From Nocardioides baculatus (GTDB lineage: Bacteria; Actinomycetota; Actinomycetes; Propionibacteriales; Nocardioidaceae), in NCBI RefSeq assembly GCF_016735675.1, contig NZ_JAERSG010000007.1:62001-126000 (forward strand): a stretch of 64,000 nt of DNA, written 5' to 3'. A program made the position numbers and the translations under genes. The notes under the pieces were generated by a model. The model was not told where the DNA came from. It searched no databases and saw nothing but the letters and a program-made list of their open reading frames with translations. This document shows, in pieces, positions 43,169-51,044 of this stretch (positions are counted from its first letter, which is position 1; each line of letters opens with the position of its first letter).

Positions 43169-43680
43169 TGAGCGATCTAGAAAGTCTGGTCCTCTACTTC
43201 TGCAAGCATTATCCACACAAGGATGAGCTTTCGAAGGCTCGTCTGACGAAGATGGTTTACCTTGCCGACTGGCGTTCTGCGATTACTGAGCGCAAGCAGT
43301 TGAGTGACCTGAGATGGACCTTCAATCACTATGGGCCATACGTCGATGACGTAGTCGAGGCGGCAGAACTGTCGAGGTTCCTGAGGATTCGCGAAACGAC
43401 AAACATGTATGGCAGTCGCAAAGAAGTAGTCGAGGCAACTGTCGATGCACCTGAGCCTTCACTTTCAGGTAATGAGAGGTTGATCTTGGATCATGTGATC
43501 CAAGAAACGCAGAGGCTGGGGTTCAACGATTTCATAAAGCTCGTCTACTCGACCTACCCGATTGTGACGCGTGCCCGCTATCACACTTTGGACTTGGTCG
43601 AACTCGCCGGAGAGTACGAAGAGCTCCAGGCAAACCTCGCGCACGACGCGAGTATGGACAACGGGTTTCGACCAGCCTAG
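43168..43680 (+). CDS. Panacea/SocA-like (DUF4065) protein
   Basis: 170-residue protein of the Panacea domain family, to which the SocA antitoxin belongs. The diagnostic run is LTKMVYLADWRSAITERKQL followed by LRWTFNHYGPYVDDVVE, then LILDHVIQETQRLGFNDFIKLVYSTYP. Panacea domains are known as antitoxins for many unrelated toxins, and some act as proteolytic adaptors. Here the partner upstream is a membrane/GAF-like protein, not one of the usual small toxins. Codon use is AT-rich for this genome. It is followed by a gap with one weak terminator. Confidence 0.85.
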   Translation: MSDLESLVLYFCKHYPHKDELSKARLTKMVYLADWRSAITERKQLSDLRWTFNHYGPYVDDVVEAAELSRFLRIRETTNMYGSRKEVVEATVDAPEPSLSGNERLILDHVIQETQRLGFNDFIKLVYSTYPIVTRARYHTLDLVELAGEYEELQANLAHDASMDNGFRPA

Positions 43681-43812
43681 AAGGCACTAGCGCGAGAGAC
43701 GTCCATGCAGTGCGGCCCACGCTCAGCGAGTCGAGTATCTGGGGTAAGCCTGAGTCTCCCGGGCTAGATGTTCCGGCCCGACGAGTCCCCCGTGCTTACG
43801 TGACCGCCGCGC

Positions 43813-43837
43813 ATTCGACTATTGGCGAATCGAGTTT
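43813..43837 (+). terminator. Possible terminator of the Panacea operon
   Basis: ATTCG at 43813-43817 pairs with CGAAT at 43826-43830 and is followed by CGAGTTTTT. The stem is short, but the T-run is unusual here. It lies between the convergent Panacea and coiled-coil genes; nothing else is seen in that 197-bp gap. Confidence 0.4.
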
Positions 43838-43877
43838 TTGACCGCCAGACGTTGCAAAAACTCATAGCGTGGGGGCC

Positions 43878-44693
43878 CTACTCTTGGTCGGCCTTAGGCT
43901 CAGGCTCGAGCTCGCCGAGTGACTTTGCAAATCCGGGACGTGCGCGCAACCAATCCGTTCGGCTTCCTGCCTCTTCTGCGATCTCCATAGCGAACTCGCT
44001 CTCTTTGTCACGCACCAAGTCTTCGTAAGCCAACGCGTACTCCGCGATGGTTTTGCTGGGATGAGGCAGGCTGTCATGCCGCAAGAACGCCGCCAGAAGT
44101 TCGTGAGCCTCCTCACCGCAACGACGCGCAATCGTGTAAACGGAGTGGTAGTGGTAGGGCGTCCCGTACTGCACCCCCGCCTCCATCTCATCAGCTGCGC
44201 CAAGGAGATCCGCAAGCCCGACTATGCGAACACGCAAGTCCGCTGGAAGGTAGGCGGCCTGAGCGGAAATCTCTTCGAAAAGGCCGCGGAGTTCTGCAGA
44301 TGCTTGACGCTCCTTCCGGTCGTCAGCAAAACGGCTGCGCGCTACGGCAGGTACGAGTTGAACGGCTCGGCTCACGGCCTTATCGATCTCCTCACTCGCT
44401 AGCTCCTCGCGTCGTCGCGCCTCGGCCAGGTGTGCGCGCTGCTCTTCGCGACGCTCCTGCTCACGTTTCCATTCGTCTTCACGCTGCTCGCGTTCCACTT
44501 GGCGGGCTTCCTCGCGGTTCTCGCGTGACATCTGCCGAACCTCGTCGCGACCCTCGCGCGCCTTCGCTCGCTCTTCAGCCTTTGCTGCCGCTTGCGACTC
44601 GACATGCCCCCGAGTGAACTCGCGTAGGGCCTGGGCTATCAAGGTCGCAACGAGAGTGACGGCTGCTGTTACAACGATCGTTGCGGCATCCAT
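43878..44693 (-). CDS. Membrane-anchored coiled-coil protein
   Basis: 271-residue protein of unknown role. One N-terminal membrane helix (TIVVTAAVTLVATLIAQAL) is followed by a long charged coiled coil at about residues 30-110, rich in Glu/Arg/Gln (REEARQVEREQREDEWK). The C-terminal 160 residues are helical, with AAYLPADLRVRIVGLADLLG and YHYHSVYTIARRCGEEAHELL. No catalytic motif is recognised. ATG preceded by GAGAGGGGAA. Divergent from the next 118-residue gene; such anchored coiled-coil proteins occur in defence islands, but that is only suggestive. Confidence 0.75.
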   Translation of the reverse strand: MDAATIVVTAAVTLVATLIAQALREFTRGHVESQAAAKAEERAKAREGRDEVRQMSRENREEARQVEREQREDEWKREQERREEQRAHLAEARRREELASEEIDKAVSRAVQLVPAVARSRFADDRKERQASAELRGLFEEISAQAAYLPADLRVRIVGLADLLGAADEMEAGVQYGTPYHYHSVYTIARRCGEEAHELLAAFLRHDSLPHPSKTIAEYALAYEDLVRDKESEFAMEIAEEAGSRTDWLRARPGFAKSLGELEPEPKADQE

Positions 44694-44826
44694 CTGGTTC
44701 CCCTCTCAACTAAGGTCGGAACAGCGTAGGTCTGCTAAGCATGAGTCGGGCCCGTTGCACGAGATCGGCCCGGGCGCGTCTGTCCTGCGTCTACACACCA
44801 ACTCGCATAACACACAGGGGATCACG

Positions 44827-45183
44827 GTGAAGGACAACATCCGCAAGGCGGGGCAGTTCGTCCACGGGGCGCTTCAAGAGGCCGCCCAGCAAGGACGGAG
44901 CGACTACGGAGATGATCAGTACTTCCGGGGGTTCAGAAATGCGGCCGGCATTACATTCCGCAGCATCCAGTCCAAGACGGATGTGATGAAAGAGCAGATG
45001 AAGTCTGGTAGTGGGCTAACGAAGACGGAACAAGCTGTCTTTGCTCACCTGAATGAACTGCTGATCGAGATCGAGGCGGAGTGCAACAAACACTGGGCCG
45101 GTACCGGACTGGACTGGCGTCCGAGACCACCGGTGGTCAAGGGACCAGTCGGTTTCGCTGCTCGTGATGAGCAAGACGATTGA
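44827..45183 (+). CDS. Hypothetical 118-residue protein
   Basis: Soluble, mixed-charge protein starting (GTG) KDNIRKAGQFVHGALQEAAQ with mostly helical character to residue 90 and a Pro-rich tail ending AARDEQDD. No domain recognised. A GGGG stretch lies just before the start. It is divergent from the coiled-coil membrane protein across a 133-bp gap that may hold both promoters. Confidence 0.6.
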   Translation: MKDNIRKAGQFVHGALQEAAQQGRSDYGDDQYFRGFRNAAGITFRSIQSKTDVMKEQMKSGSGLTKTEQAVFAHLNELLIEIEAECNKHWAGTGLDWRPRPPVVKGPVGFAARDEQDD

Positions 45184-45250
45184 GGTCGCTCGACGCGGGA
45201 GACCAGCGAATACGGGTGGGGGAGGACCCCCTCGCGAGTTGACGCAGACC

Positions 45251-45266
45251 GCTGCTACTTAGCAGC
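45251..45266. terminator. Short hairpin between convergent genes
   Basis: GCTGCT at 45251-45256 pairs with AGCAGC at 45261-45266 around a 4-base loop, in the 101-bp gap between the 118-residue gene and the tyrosine recombinase. It is a modest candidate for a two-way terminator. Confidence 0.3.
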
Positions 45267-45284
45267 CAGGATCGTGCCACGGTT

Positions 45285-46211
45285 TCAGGGTCGAGCATCG
45301 ATTAAGGCGGATGGCTCATTGTCCCCGCCCGACACCGGCCCCGAGAGAAATGCGACGAGCGAGTGCACGGCGTGGTCATCGAGACTCGTCCTGTTGCGGT
45401 CATAGTGCATGGTGGTTCGAGGGTCCGAGTGCCTAGCGAGGTCTTGAACCTTGCGAAGTGACGCTCCGGACTCCAGCGCGTTGGTGATGGAACTGTGACG
45501 CAACAGGTGTGGGGTGACACGGGTGGAGATGCCTGCTTGTCGAGCCAAGTAGCCGACGACCCGGTAGATCCCTCGCCGACATAGGGGCTGCTGGTCTTGT
45601 CCGCGGAGCAGTTGACCCTGTGTGCGGCCTTCAGCGGCCGCGTCGAGTGCGCGGAGTACCGGCACGGGAAGCGGCATGCGCGCAGGCACGTATCCCTTGC
45701 CGGTGAACTGCAGGATGCGATGTCCTCGGACCGTCTGTTGGTAGTCCTCGATCTGAATGGAGCACGCCTCACTTGATCGCAGGGCAAGGCACGCGAGGAG
45801 GTATGCGACGGCGCAGTCCCGCGCCGACCGCTCGGCTCCGGCGTCGAGGAGGGCGCGCATCTGTTGACGGTCGAGGCCGATCGTGTCCGTCACGCCTCTG
45901 GATAGCCGTGGTCGACGTGCCATGGCGGCGGGGTCCCTGGCAATTACCTCCTCGTTGTAGGCGAAGCGGTAATACCCGCGCACTGGGCACAGGGCCGTGT
46001 GGACGGTGGAGATCTTCTGGGCCAGATCTTCGTGGAGGTACTTGATGTAGGTCTCGATGTCGGTCCGTCTGACATGTAGCGGTTCCAGTGAGTTGTCGGA
46101 GCACCAGCGGAGCCAACGGTCCAGCTGGTAGGTGTAGGTCAAGAGCGTGTTGTTGGAGTAGGGCAGCAGGTAAGCGTCTCGCACTTGGCGAGCCTCGTTA
46201 GAAATGTGCAT
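45285..46211 (-). CDS. Tyrosine recombinase/integrase (XerC/D-like)
   Basis: 308-residue site-specific recombinase. A SAM-like core-binding domain (NTLLTYTYQLDRWLRWCSDN to FAYNEEVIARDP) precedes the catalytic domain with Arg in ALRSSEACSI, HLLRHS as the H-x-x-R box, LARHSDPRTTM with the third His/His-Trp position, and the nucleophile Tyr in MHYDRNR. Length and the lack of an arm-binding domain fit Xer-like or small mobile-element integrases. It is a second recombinase within the element, whose ends are set by the serine integrase. It may belong to an older nested element or resolve dimers. Confidence 0.9.
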   Translation of the reverse strand: MHISNEARQVRDAYLLPYSNNTLLTYTYQLDRWLRWCSDNSLEPLHVRRTDIETYIKYLHEDLAQKISTVHTALCPVRGYYRFAYNEEVIARDPAAMARRPRLSRGVTDTIGLDRQQMRALLDAGAERSARDCAVAYLLACLALRSSEACSIQIEDYQQTVRGHRILQFTGKGYVPARMPLPVPVLRALDAAAEGRTQGQLLRGQDQQPLCRRGIYRVVGYLARQAGISTRVTPHLLRHSSITNALESGASLRKVQDLARHSDPRTTMHYDRNRTSLDDHAVHSLVAFLSGPVSGGDNEPSALIDARP

Positions 46212-46263
46212 GAACTAGCAGGCAACGCGCGCCGCGCAAGCGCAAGGACCCAGACGACACCTG

Positions 46264-46337
46264 GGGCCTGCCGCGCAATCGCGACAGGCCCTAGGTGAGA
46301 TCAGGACAGGGCCTGCCGAGCGATTCTCGGCAGGCCC
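46264..46337 (-). terminator. Two tandem GGGCCTGCC hairpins
   Basis: A hairpin at 46264-46291 (12-bp stem with one mismatch, loop CAAT) and another at 46309-46337 (perfect 12-bp stem, loop CGATT) share GGGCCTGCCG in the stem. They lie just past the 3' end of the 401-residue gene read on the minus strand and before the recombinase gene, so they can end that transcript. Confidence 0.7.
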
Positions 46338-46381
46338 CGCATACCTACTGCCTATTCAGCGGCCTTGGTTCTCTGGTGGAC

Positions 46382-47587
46382 TCAGACGACGGGGGTAACA
46401 GTGGTGGATCGCAGGGTGGCACGCAGGTAGTGCGCGTGTGTTGCCTCGTAGCCAACCTTGTGTGCGTCCACGGGGCCGTCGTTGCTCATGGCCAGAAGAG
46501 TGCGGACCTCGCGGTCTTCCACAGGCACGGTGGTCTCCTCGGGAGAGACGCGGTCTAGGCGCTCGCAGAGGCCAACGCCTGGGAAGAACGCGCCGTCGCC
46601 GAGCGTCTTCAGGATGGCGTCGATCTCCTCAGAGCTGGTGCGTCCCTGCTTCTCCTTGTGCGTCTCGACCAGGACGGAGAGGTCGAGCACTAGAAGGCGC
46701 TCGCCCAGGTCGTCGACGTCGTTGGAGACCACGCTCGCCTCATGGTTGAGCACGGTTACGAAAGAGGTGCGATGTGCACCGTCGATCCGCGAGGCGGACG
46801 GCGTCTCGTCGTGGTAACGGCACGCGGCAGCGATGTCAGCCGTGACGGTCGCTCCAACGTTGCGGAGGCTCCACGGGTCGATCTTCGCGAGGAACGGCAG
46901 ACCCGCAAGGCCAGAGTGAAGCTTGACGCGAATCTCCTCCAGCGCCCCGTGGTGTGACGAGCTGACATTGCCGACGATCTCCATGCCGACGCTGATGCCT
47001 GCGGCAGCCTTCTCCAGCCGGTCGGCCGAAAGGCTGGTGTAGAGGGCCCCTCGATACCAGCGAACCTTAACTACGCCGGTGGAGGAGATGCTGCCGTCCT
47101 TGTTGAGAGCCGTCGCGTCGGACTGGATCACCAGTGCAAGAGGAAGTTCCTCCTGTGCTGGCTTGTTGTTGCCGACGTCACGGAATGTGGTGACAACGGT
47201 CGCTCCCGGCAGGGCTGCGCGGACGACCTGAGCCAACACTTCGGCGGCGAGCTTGTCCACGGACACGACCGCCTTCTCGGCCTGTCGAGCCTTGGCCTGT
47301 GCTCCAGTGAGTCGCAGTTCTGCGCGCCGCAGAGCCGAGAAGGCCTCGGCGTGATCGGCGGCAGTGAACTCCTCGGAGAGCGCGGAGAACGAGTCCTCGA
47401 TGTCCTCGAAGGCTGCCTCGGCGTTCCCGTGCTCGATCTCCGCGTCGGCTGCGGCGAACAGGGCATTCTCGCGAGTGATCTTGCTCAGCCGGTACTGCTC
47501 GATCGCCTCAGCTTCGCGGCTGGCGATCAGCTTTTCCAGCGTCGGGCTGACCGGGGGGGCGATGGTTGTCGTGGTCTGGGCTGTCAT
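46382..47587 (-). CDS. Hypothetical 401-residue protein
   Basis: Soluble protein, no family recognised. Residues 10-105 are a long helical, probably coiled-coil region (LEKLIASREAEAIEQYRLSK, ALRRAELRLTGAQAKARQAE). Residues 115-260 look like beta-rich core sequence (VVTTFRDVGNNKPAQEELPL, VKVRWYRGALYTSLSADRL). The C-terminal third contains FVTVLNHEASVVSNDVDD and ends with HYLRATLRSTTVTPVV. The RBS AAGGAG precedes the ATG at 47587. It stands alone between two hairpin regions, which suggests its own transcript and, with its size, a structural or replication role in the element; not proven. Confidence 0.6.
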   Translation of the reverse strand: MTAQTTTTIAPPVSPTLEKLIASREAEAIEQYRLSKITRENALFAAADAEIEHGNAEAAFEDIEDSFSALSEEFTAADHAEAFSALRRAELRLTGAQAKARQAEKAVVSVDKLAAEVLAQVVRAALPGATVVTTFRDVGNNKPAQEELPLALVIQSDATALNKDGSISSTGVVKVRWYRGALYTSLSADRLEKAAAGISVGMEIVGNVSSSHHGALEEIRVKLHSGLAGLPFLAKIDPWSLRNVGATVTADIAAACRYHDETPSASRIDGAHRTSFVTVLNHEASVVSNDVDDLGERLLVLDLSVLVETHKEKQGRTSSEEIDAILKTLGDGAFFPGVGLCERLDRVSPEETTVPVEDREVRTLLAMSNDGPVDAHKVGYEATHAHYLRATLRSTTVTPVV

Positions 47588-47620
47588 GGAACTCCTTATG
47601 TTCGATCTTGGGATGAGACA

Positions 47621-47642
47621 GCCCCCGTCGGATGGCGGGGGC
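47621..47642 (-). other. Hairpin in the leader of the 401-residue gene
   Basis: GCCCCCG at 47621-47627 pairs with CGGGGGC at 47636-47642. On the minus strand it sits in the 5' leader, 34 bases ahead of the start codon, where it could pause or attenuate transcription. Confidence 0.4.
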
Positions 47643-47733
47643 CAGGTGGTGTGGTGGATCAGTCGTGCGTTCCGTGCCTGGGTCGTGTGCGGGCCTACGG
47701 GTGGGCGTCACGGCCCCCTGAGTGCTCGGGGTT

Positions 47734-47767
47734 CGCTGGGTGTCCCAGCGCGCTCCCCAAGAGCGCG
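47734..47767 (-). terminator. Paired hairpins after the zinc-ribbon gene
   Basis: CGCTGGG/CCCAGCG (47734-47740 with 47744-47750) and the overlapping CGCGCTC/GAGCGCG (47749-47755 with 47761-47767) lie 26 bases past the stop of the minus-strand gene at 47793. The two stems share bases, so they are alternatives. Confidence 0.45.
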
Positions 47768-47792
47768 TTATGGCCTCCGGGCGGACTGCCGG

Positions 47793-48164
47793 TCAGAAGC
47801 GGCCGTGAGCTGTGTAGTTGCCGCATGAGCGGACGCGGGCGTCGATAACGTGTTGTGCGACGGGGCTCACCTTCGTCCCGCATCGGCATCGACAGAGGAC
47901 CTGTGTCGATCCGACTTGGGGGAGAGCCAGGACCGTCAGCCATCCGTACTCCGAGCCGACGGCGAGGTCCGCGAAGCCGATGCGTCTGATGTCGGGTTTC
48001 GATGGGGCCCACGGGAGTGAGTCGATCGCTCTTGGCATCCGCTCGCGTGGGATTCGCTCGTCAGGCATGGCGGGTCGACGAACTGCTGCCTTGTCCATCC
48101 AGATCGGGCGCTGAACGACACCGATCGTCGAGCGGGTGCTGCCTTGATGGTTGGTCGTGTTCAT
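47793..48164 (-). CDS. Phage-like zinc-ribbon protein
   Basis: 123-residue protein. The last 40 residues hold VLCRCRCGTKVSPVAQHVID and VRSCGNYTAHGRF, a Cys pattern (C-x-C-x-C with a late C) found in small phage and plasmid proteins where it probably binds zinc. The N-terminal half is basic and Pro/Arg-rich and includes DIRRIGFADLAVGSEYGWLT. The start at 48164 has AAGGAG 9 bases upstream on the minus strand. A nucleic-acid-binding role is an inference. The 273-bp gap upstream holds an 8-bp hairpin at 48242-48262 and nothing that I accept as a gene. Confidence 0.6.
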   Translation of the reverse strand: MNTTNHQGSTRSTIGVVQRPIWMDKAAVRRPAMPDERIPRERMPRAIDSLPWAPSKPDIRRIGFADLAVGSEYGWLTVLALPQVGSTQVLCRCRCGTKVSPVAQHVIDARVRSCGNYTAHGRF

Positions 48165-48437
48165 CTGAATCTCCTTCGTGCGTTGGTGAAAGATGCCGTG
48201 TCGGCGACAAGGCATGTAGCGATGTGGTCGCCGTGACTGCGCGTGAGTCAGCAGGACTCACGGACGGCAGCGGGCATGCTGGAGCTCGGGCGCTCCGCGC
48301 TGCCACCTCGATGGCTGGAGAGCAACCACCGGGGGCTGCATCGGCGAGGCGCATGCACCGGCGTTCGCAGCAGGGGGAAAGCCAGGACCAGAGCGAGCGC
48401 AGCGAGCGATGCTGGCTGGTGAGCCAGTCGCCTACGA

Positions 48438-49181
48438 CTACCCCGAGTGGCGATGTGGGCGGCTGTACGACGATGACCTGTCGGTCGACAGGTACTCGCC
48501 AGTGAGGTGATCGAAGCCCTGCTCCTCGCTCTCGCGCCGGTGAGCGTTCTCGGCGTAGTCAGCGAACCTGCCTGCGGGCGTCCTACCTGAGAGCTGAACT
48601 ACCTCTCCACCGCGAATGTCCGGGCCTTCTTCATCATCGAAGGGCGGGCACTCCAGCATGTTCCGCTGGAACTCGTCCTCATCTACTGCCGGTGAGCGGG
48701 ATGGATGAGTAGTTGTTGTTTGAGTAGTTAACTGAGTAGTTGGTATGCCGTTATCGGCATCCACCCGAGTGCCGTTATCGGCATCCACCCGTATGCCGTT
48801 TTGGGCATCCGCTTCGATCGCCCGTGTGCCGTGGTTGGCATCTACCCTCCAGAGTCGAGGAGGCACCAAGGCGTACTCGTCAGCCGTGCGCGAGCCGAGC
48901 ATGCCGCAGCTCACGCGGTCCAGCACGTTGAGCCGCCGCGCCTTCGCCAATGTGGTCGACACCGTGTGTGGCTTGCTGCCAGCCTCACGAGCGAGACGCT
49001 TGATACCGGGGTAGATCTTCCGTCCGGTATTGGTGTCGGCGTGGGTTGCAGCGGTGAGCAGAATCCCCATCTCGGTGGAGGTGAAGACCTTCACGGGCAG
49101 ATTCACGCCGCGAACCGCGGTGAGCCACTCGAAGAGGATCGGGACACTCGCTGCCGGCGCTGTCACTTGTCTCGACCGCAA
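48438..49181 (-). CDS. Replication-like helix-turn-helix protein
   Basis: 247-residue protein. Residues 30-100 form a winged-helix domain (FTSTEMGILLTAATHADTNT, IKRLAREAGSKPHTVSTTLA, LNVLDRVSCGMLGSR), like phage and plasmid HTH proteins next to replication origins. From about residue 112 are short tandem repeats of VDADNGTR type, coded by near-identical palindromic DNA, then an acidic tail. Proteins like this in actinophages and plasmids often carry origin iterons within their gene. Overlaps the 54-residue gene upstream by 19 bases. Role in replication is inferred from domain and repeat structure. Confidence 0.7.
   Translation of the reverse strand: MRSRQVTAPAASVPILFEWLTAVRGVNLPVKVFTSTEMGILLTAATHADTNTGRKIYPGIKRLAREAGSKPHTVSTTLAKARRLNVLDRVSCGMLGSRTADEYALVPPRLWRVDANHGTRAIEADAQNGIRVDADNGTRVDADNGIPTTQLTTQTTTTHPSRSPAVDEDEFQRNMLECPPFDDEEGPDIRGGEVVQLSGRTPAGRFADYAENAHRRESEEQGFDHLTGEYLSTDRSSSYSRPHRHSG
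48745..48851. repeat. Iteron-like palindromic repeats inside the HTH gene
   Basis: Four copies of a 16-bp hairpin unit (ATGCCGTTATCGGCAT and variants) at 48745, 48769, 48793 and 48836; the first three have a 24-bp period and the fourth starts after 43 bases. Each unit is an inverted repeat and they encode the VDADNG repeats of the protein. Regular spacing close to two helical turns suggests protein binding sites, such as replication iterons. Confidence 0.6.
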
Positions 49182-49327
49182 CAGTTCATGTTCACCACGT
49201 CGAGCAAGGCGATGCCGCCAGCGATCTGACCAATCCTGTCGGCGTGAGCGTCCGTTTCACCGCCGATCGCCGCTTTCGAGCCGTCGATCTGCAGTACGGT
49301 CCCGTCGGCCTCCTGCTTGGTGCTCAT
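49163..49327 (-). CDS. 54-residue small protein
   Basis: Short acidic protein that starts MSTKQEADGTVLQIDGSKAA with GGGGAGA before the ATG at 49327, and ends VVNMNCCGRDK with a Cys-Cys pair near the C-terminus. No family recognised. Its end overlaps the start of the HTH gene by 19 bases, so translation may be coupled. Support is the good RBS and coupling only. Confidence 0.5.
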   Translation of the reverse strand: MSTKQEADGTVLQIDGSKAAIGGETDAHADRIGQIAGGIALLDVVNMNCCGRDK

Positions 49328-49896
49328 GTTGTCTCCCCTCGGTTGTCCTGGTTGGTTGTTGATCCCTTCTGGTTGCCCGTGAGGGCATGACGAACTGCTC
49401 GCCAAACGAGCGAGGCCGTGAACGTGTCGTAGGACAGTTGTTACGCGGCGTCGCCAAGCAAGGCGTGCCTCCAAGCCGGAGGCTCGACCGATCTCGACTC
49501 CCTGACCTGACGACCGACCGCGAAACATCGTTGCTGGCGGATCGATGTACGTCTTCGGGGAGTGGTGGCCAATCTAGTGCTCAGTTGCGACACAAACCCT
49601 GACTCGCTTCGCACGACTTGCTCTAGTAAGCCGCAGGGACAGGAACGGTGACTCACAGACTGAGTCGACCGTTCACGCTCCCTCGGCGGTCAGAACAGAA
49701 ACTTACCCAGTTGGTCGGACAGGAACCCGGCGTTGAGGTCGAGGGGAGGCCATCAAGACCGAATCTTGGTGTGAACCGCCTAGGACGATCGACGGCTGCG
49801 AGCTCGGTGTCGCCGACGCGGCCTCATGGCATCGAACAGGCGTTCTATCGGCGTGTGGTGCATCCCCGACGCTGAACCGGGCGATACGGTCGCCGT
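49328..49896. other. 569-bp region without a supported gene
   Basis: No convincing coding region here; short frames of about 70 codons lack RBS and family resemblance. It contains an almost perfect hairpin, 13 bases at 49643-49655 against 14 at 49661-49674 with one bulge (arms of GAACGGT and GACTCA). It lies between the divergent small-protein/HTH genes and the methyltransferase, so it may carry promoters or the replication origin used by the HTH protein. Confidence 0.5.
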
Positions 49897-51042
49897 GTGT
49901 TGACGTCTGTGACCACCCCGACCTCTCTGACCGCCGCCGAGTTCTTCGCAGGTATCGGCCTCGTCAGAATGGGGATGCAGTCGGCCGGAATCGACGTGGT
50001 CTACGCGAACGACATCGAGCTGACGAAGCAGGAGATGTACGCCCAGCAGTTCGGGGCAGACGCGTCCGAGCACTTCGAACTGCGAGACATCGGCAAGGTA
50101 GCAGGCTCAGAACTGCCCCGAGTTGACCTGGCTTGGGCGTCCTTCCCTTGCACGGATCTGTCGCTAGCCGGCAACCGTAAGGGTCTCGAAGGCGTGCAGT
50201 CCGGAACTTTCTGGCACTTCACCCGCATCCTTCGCGAGATGGGTGATGAGCGTCCCGCAGTTGTCGCGCTAGAGAACGTCGTGGGGTTCGCGACGTCACA
50301 CGGTGGAGCGGACCTCGTGGCCGCAATCCAAGAGTTGAACGACTTGGGCTACTCGGTGGATGTCCTCACCCTCGACGCGCGACGTTTCGTGCCGCAGTCC
50401 CGGCCGCGACTGTTCCTCGTCGGAGCGCTGGAGGCCCCTGAGGACGTTGCTGATGAGGGCAGTGAACTTCGCCCCGACTGGCTCCAGATCCCATACGGCG
50501 ACCCGAATCTACGGATGCACCGTGCCAACATCCCCGCTCCTCCCGCACCTCTCACCAGCGGCTTGAAGGACGTGGTTCAGAAGCAGGGTGTGGAGTGGTG
50601 GGACTTCGAGCGCAGCACTCGCTTCATGGATTCACTCTCACCGTTCCAGGCGGAGCGCCTCGACGTGTTGAGGCGAAGTAAGACTGTCAGCTACCGCACG
50701 GCCTACCGCCGAACTCGGAACGGGGTAGCCGTGTGGGAGGTTCGCTCGGACGACATCGCGGGGTGTCTCCGAACTGCTCGCGGCGGGTCCTCCAAGCAAG
50801 CCGTCGTCCGAGCTGGGAACGGCAAGGTCAGCGTCCGGTGGATGACTCCGCTGGAGTACGCCCGCCTGATGGGGGCCGGCGACTACGACATCAACGGGAT
50901 CCGTGCGAACCAGGTGCTGTTTGGTTTCGGCGACGCCGTGTGCGTTCCGGTCGTCTCCTGGCTTGCTGAGTCGTACCTTGTCCCGCTTGCGAAGGGTCAA
51001 CTTGCCGCGAGTGCGGATGATCGTGCCCTGAAGGTTGTTTAG
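49897..51042 (+). CDS. DNA (cytosine-5) methyltransferase
   Basis: 381-residue C5-cytosine methyltransferase of a restriction-modification pair. Motif I is AAEFFAGIGLVRMGMQSAG, motif IV SFPCTDLSLAG with the catalytic Cys, motif VI LENVVGF, motif VIII-like SRPRLFLVG, and the last motifs RLMGAGDYDI and QVLFGFGDAVCVPV. The target-recognition region is short. GTG start (several alternative GTG/TTG codons nearby). The following gene is a GIY-YIG nuclease two bases downstream, so both are one operon. Eco29kI-type systems recognise CCGCGG; this methylase would protect that site. Confidence 0.92.
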   Translation: MLTSVTTPTSLTAAEFFAGIGLVRMGMQSAGIDVVYANDIELTKQEMYAQQFGADASEHFELRDIGKVAGSELPRVDLAWASFPCTDLSLAGNRKGLEGVQSGTFWHFTRILREMGDERPAVVALENVVGFATSHGGADLVAAIQELNDLGYSVDVLTLDARRFVPQSRPRLFLVGALEAPEDVADEGSELRPDWLQIPYGDPNLRMHRANIPAPPAPLTSGLKDVVQKQGVEWWDFERSTRFMDSLSPFQAERLDVLRRSKTVSYRTAYRRTRNGVAVWEVRSDDIAGCLRTARGGSSKQAVVRAGNGKVSVRWMTPLEYARLMGAGDYDINGIRANQVLFGFGDAVCVPVVSWLAESYLVPLAKGQLAASADDRALKVV

Positions 51043-51044
51043 GC

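Noticed and set aside
48002..48505. A plus-strand frame of 167 codons opposite the zinc-ribbon and HTH genes.
   Set aside because: It is Ser/Arg-rich low-complexity sequence overlapping better-supported minus-strand genes.
49387..49656. Two overlapping frames of about 71 codons on opposite strands as small genes.
   Set aside because: Neither has an RBS or family resemblance, and composition does not favour either strand.
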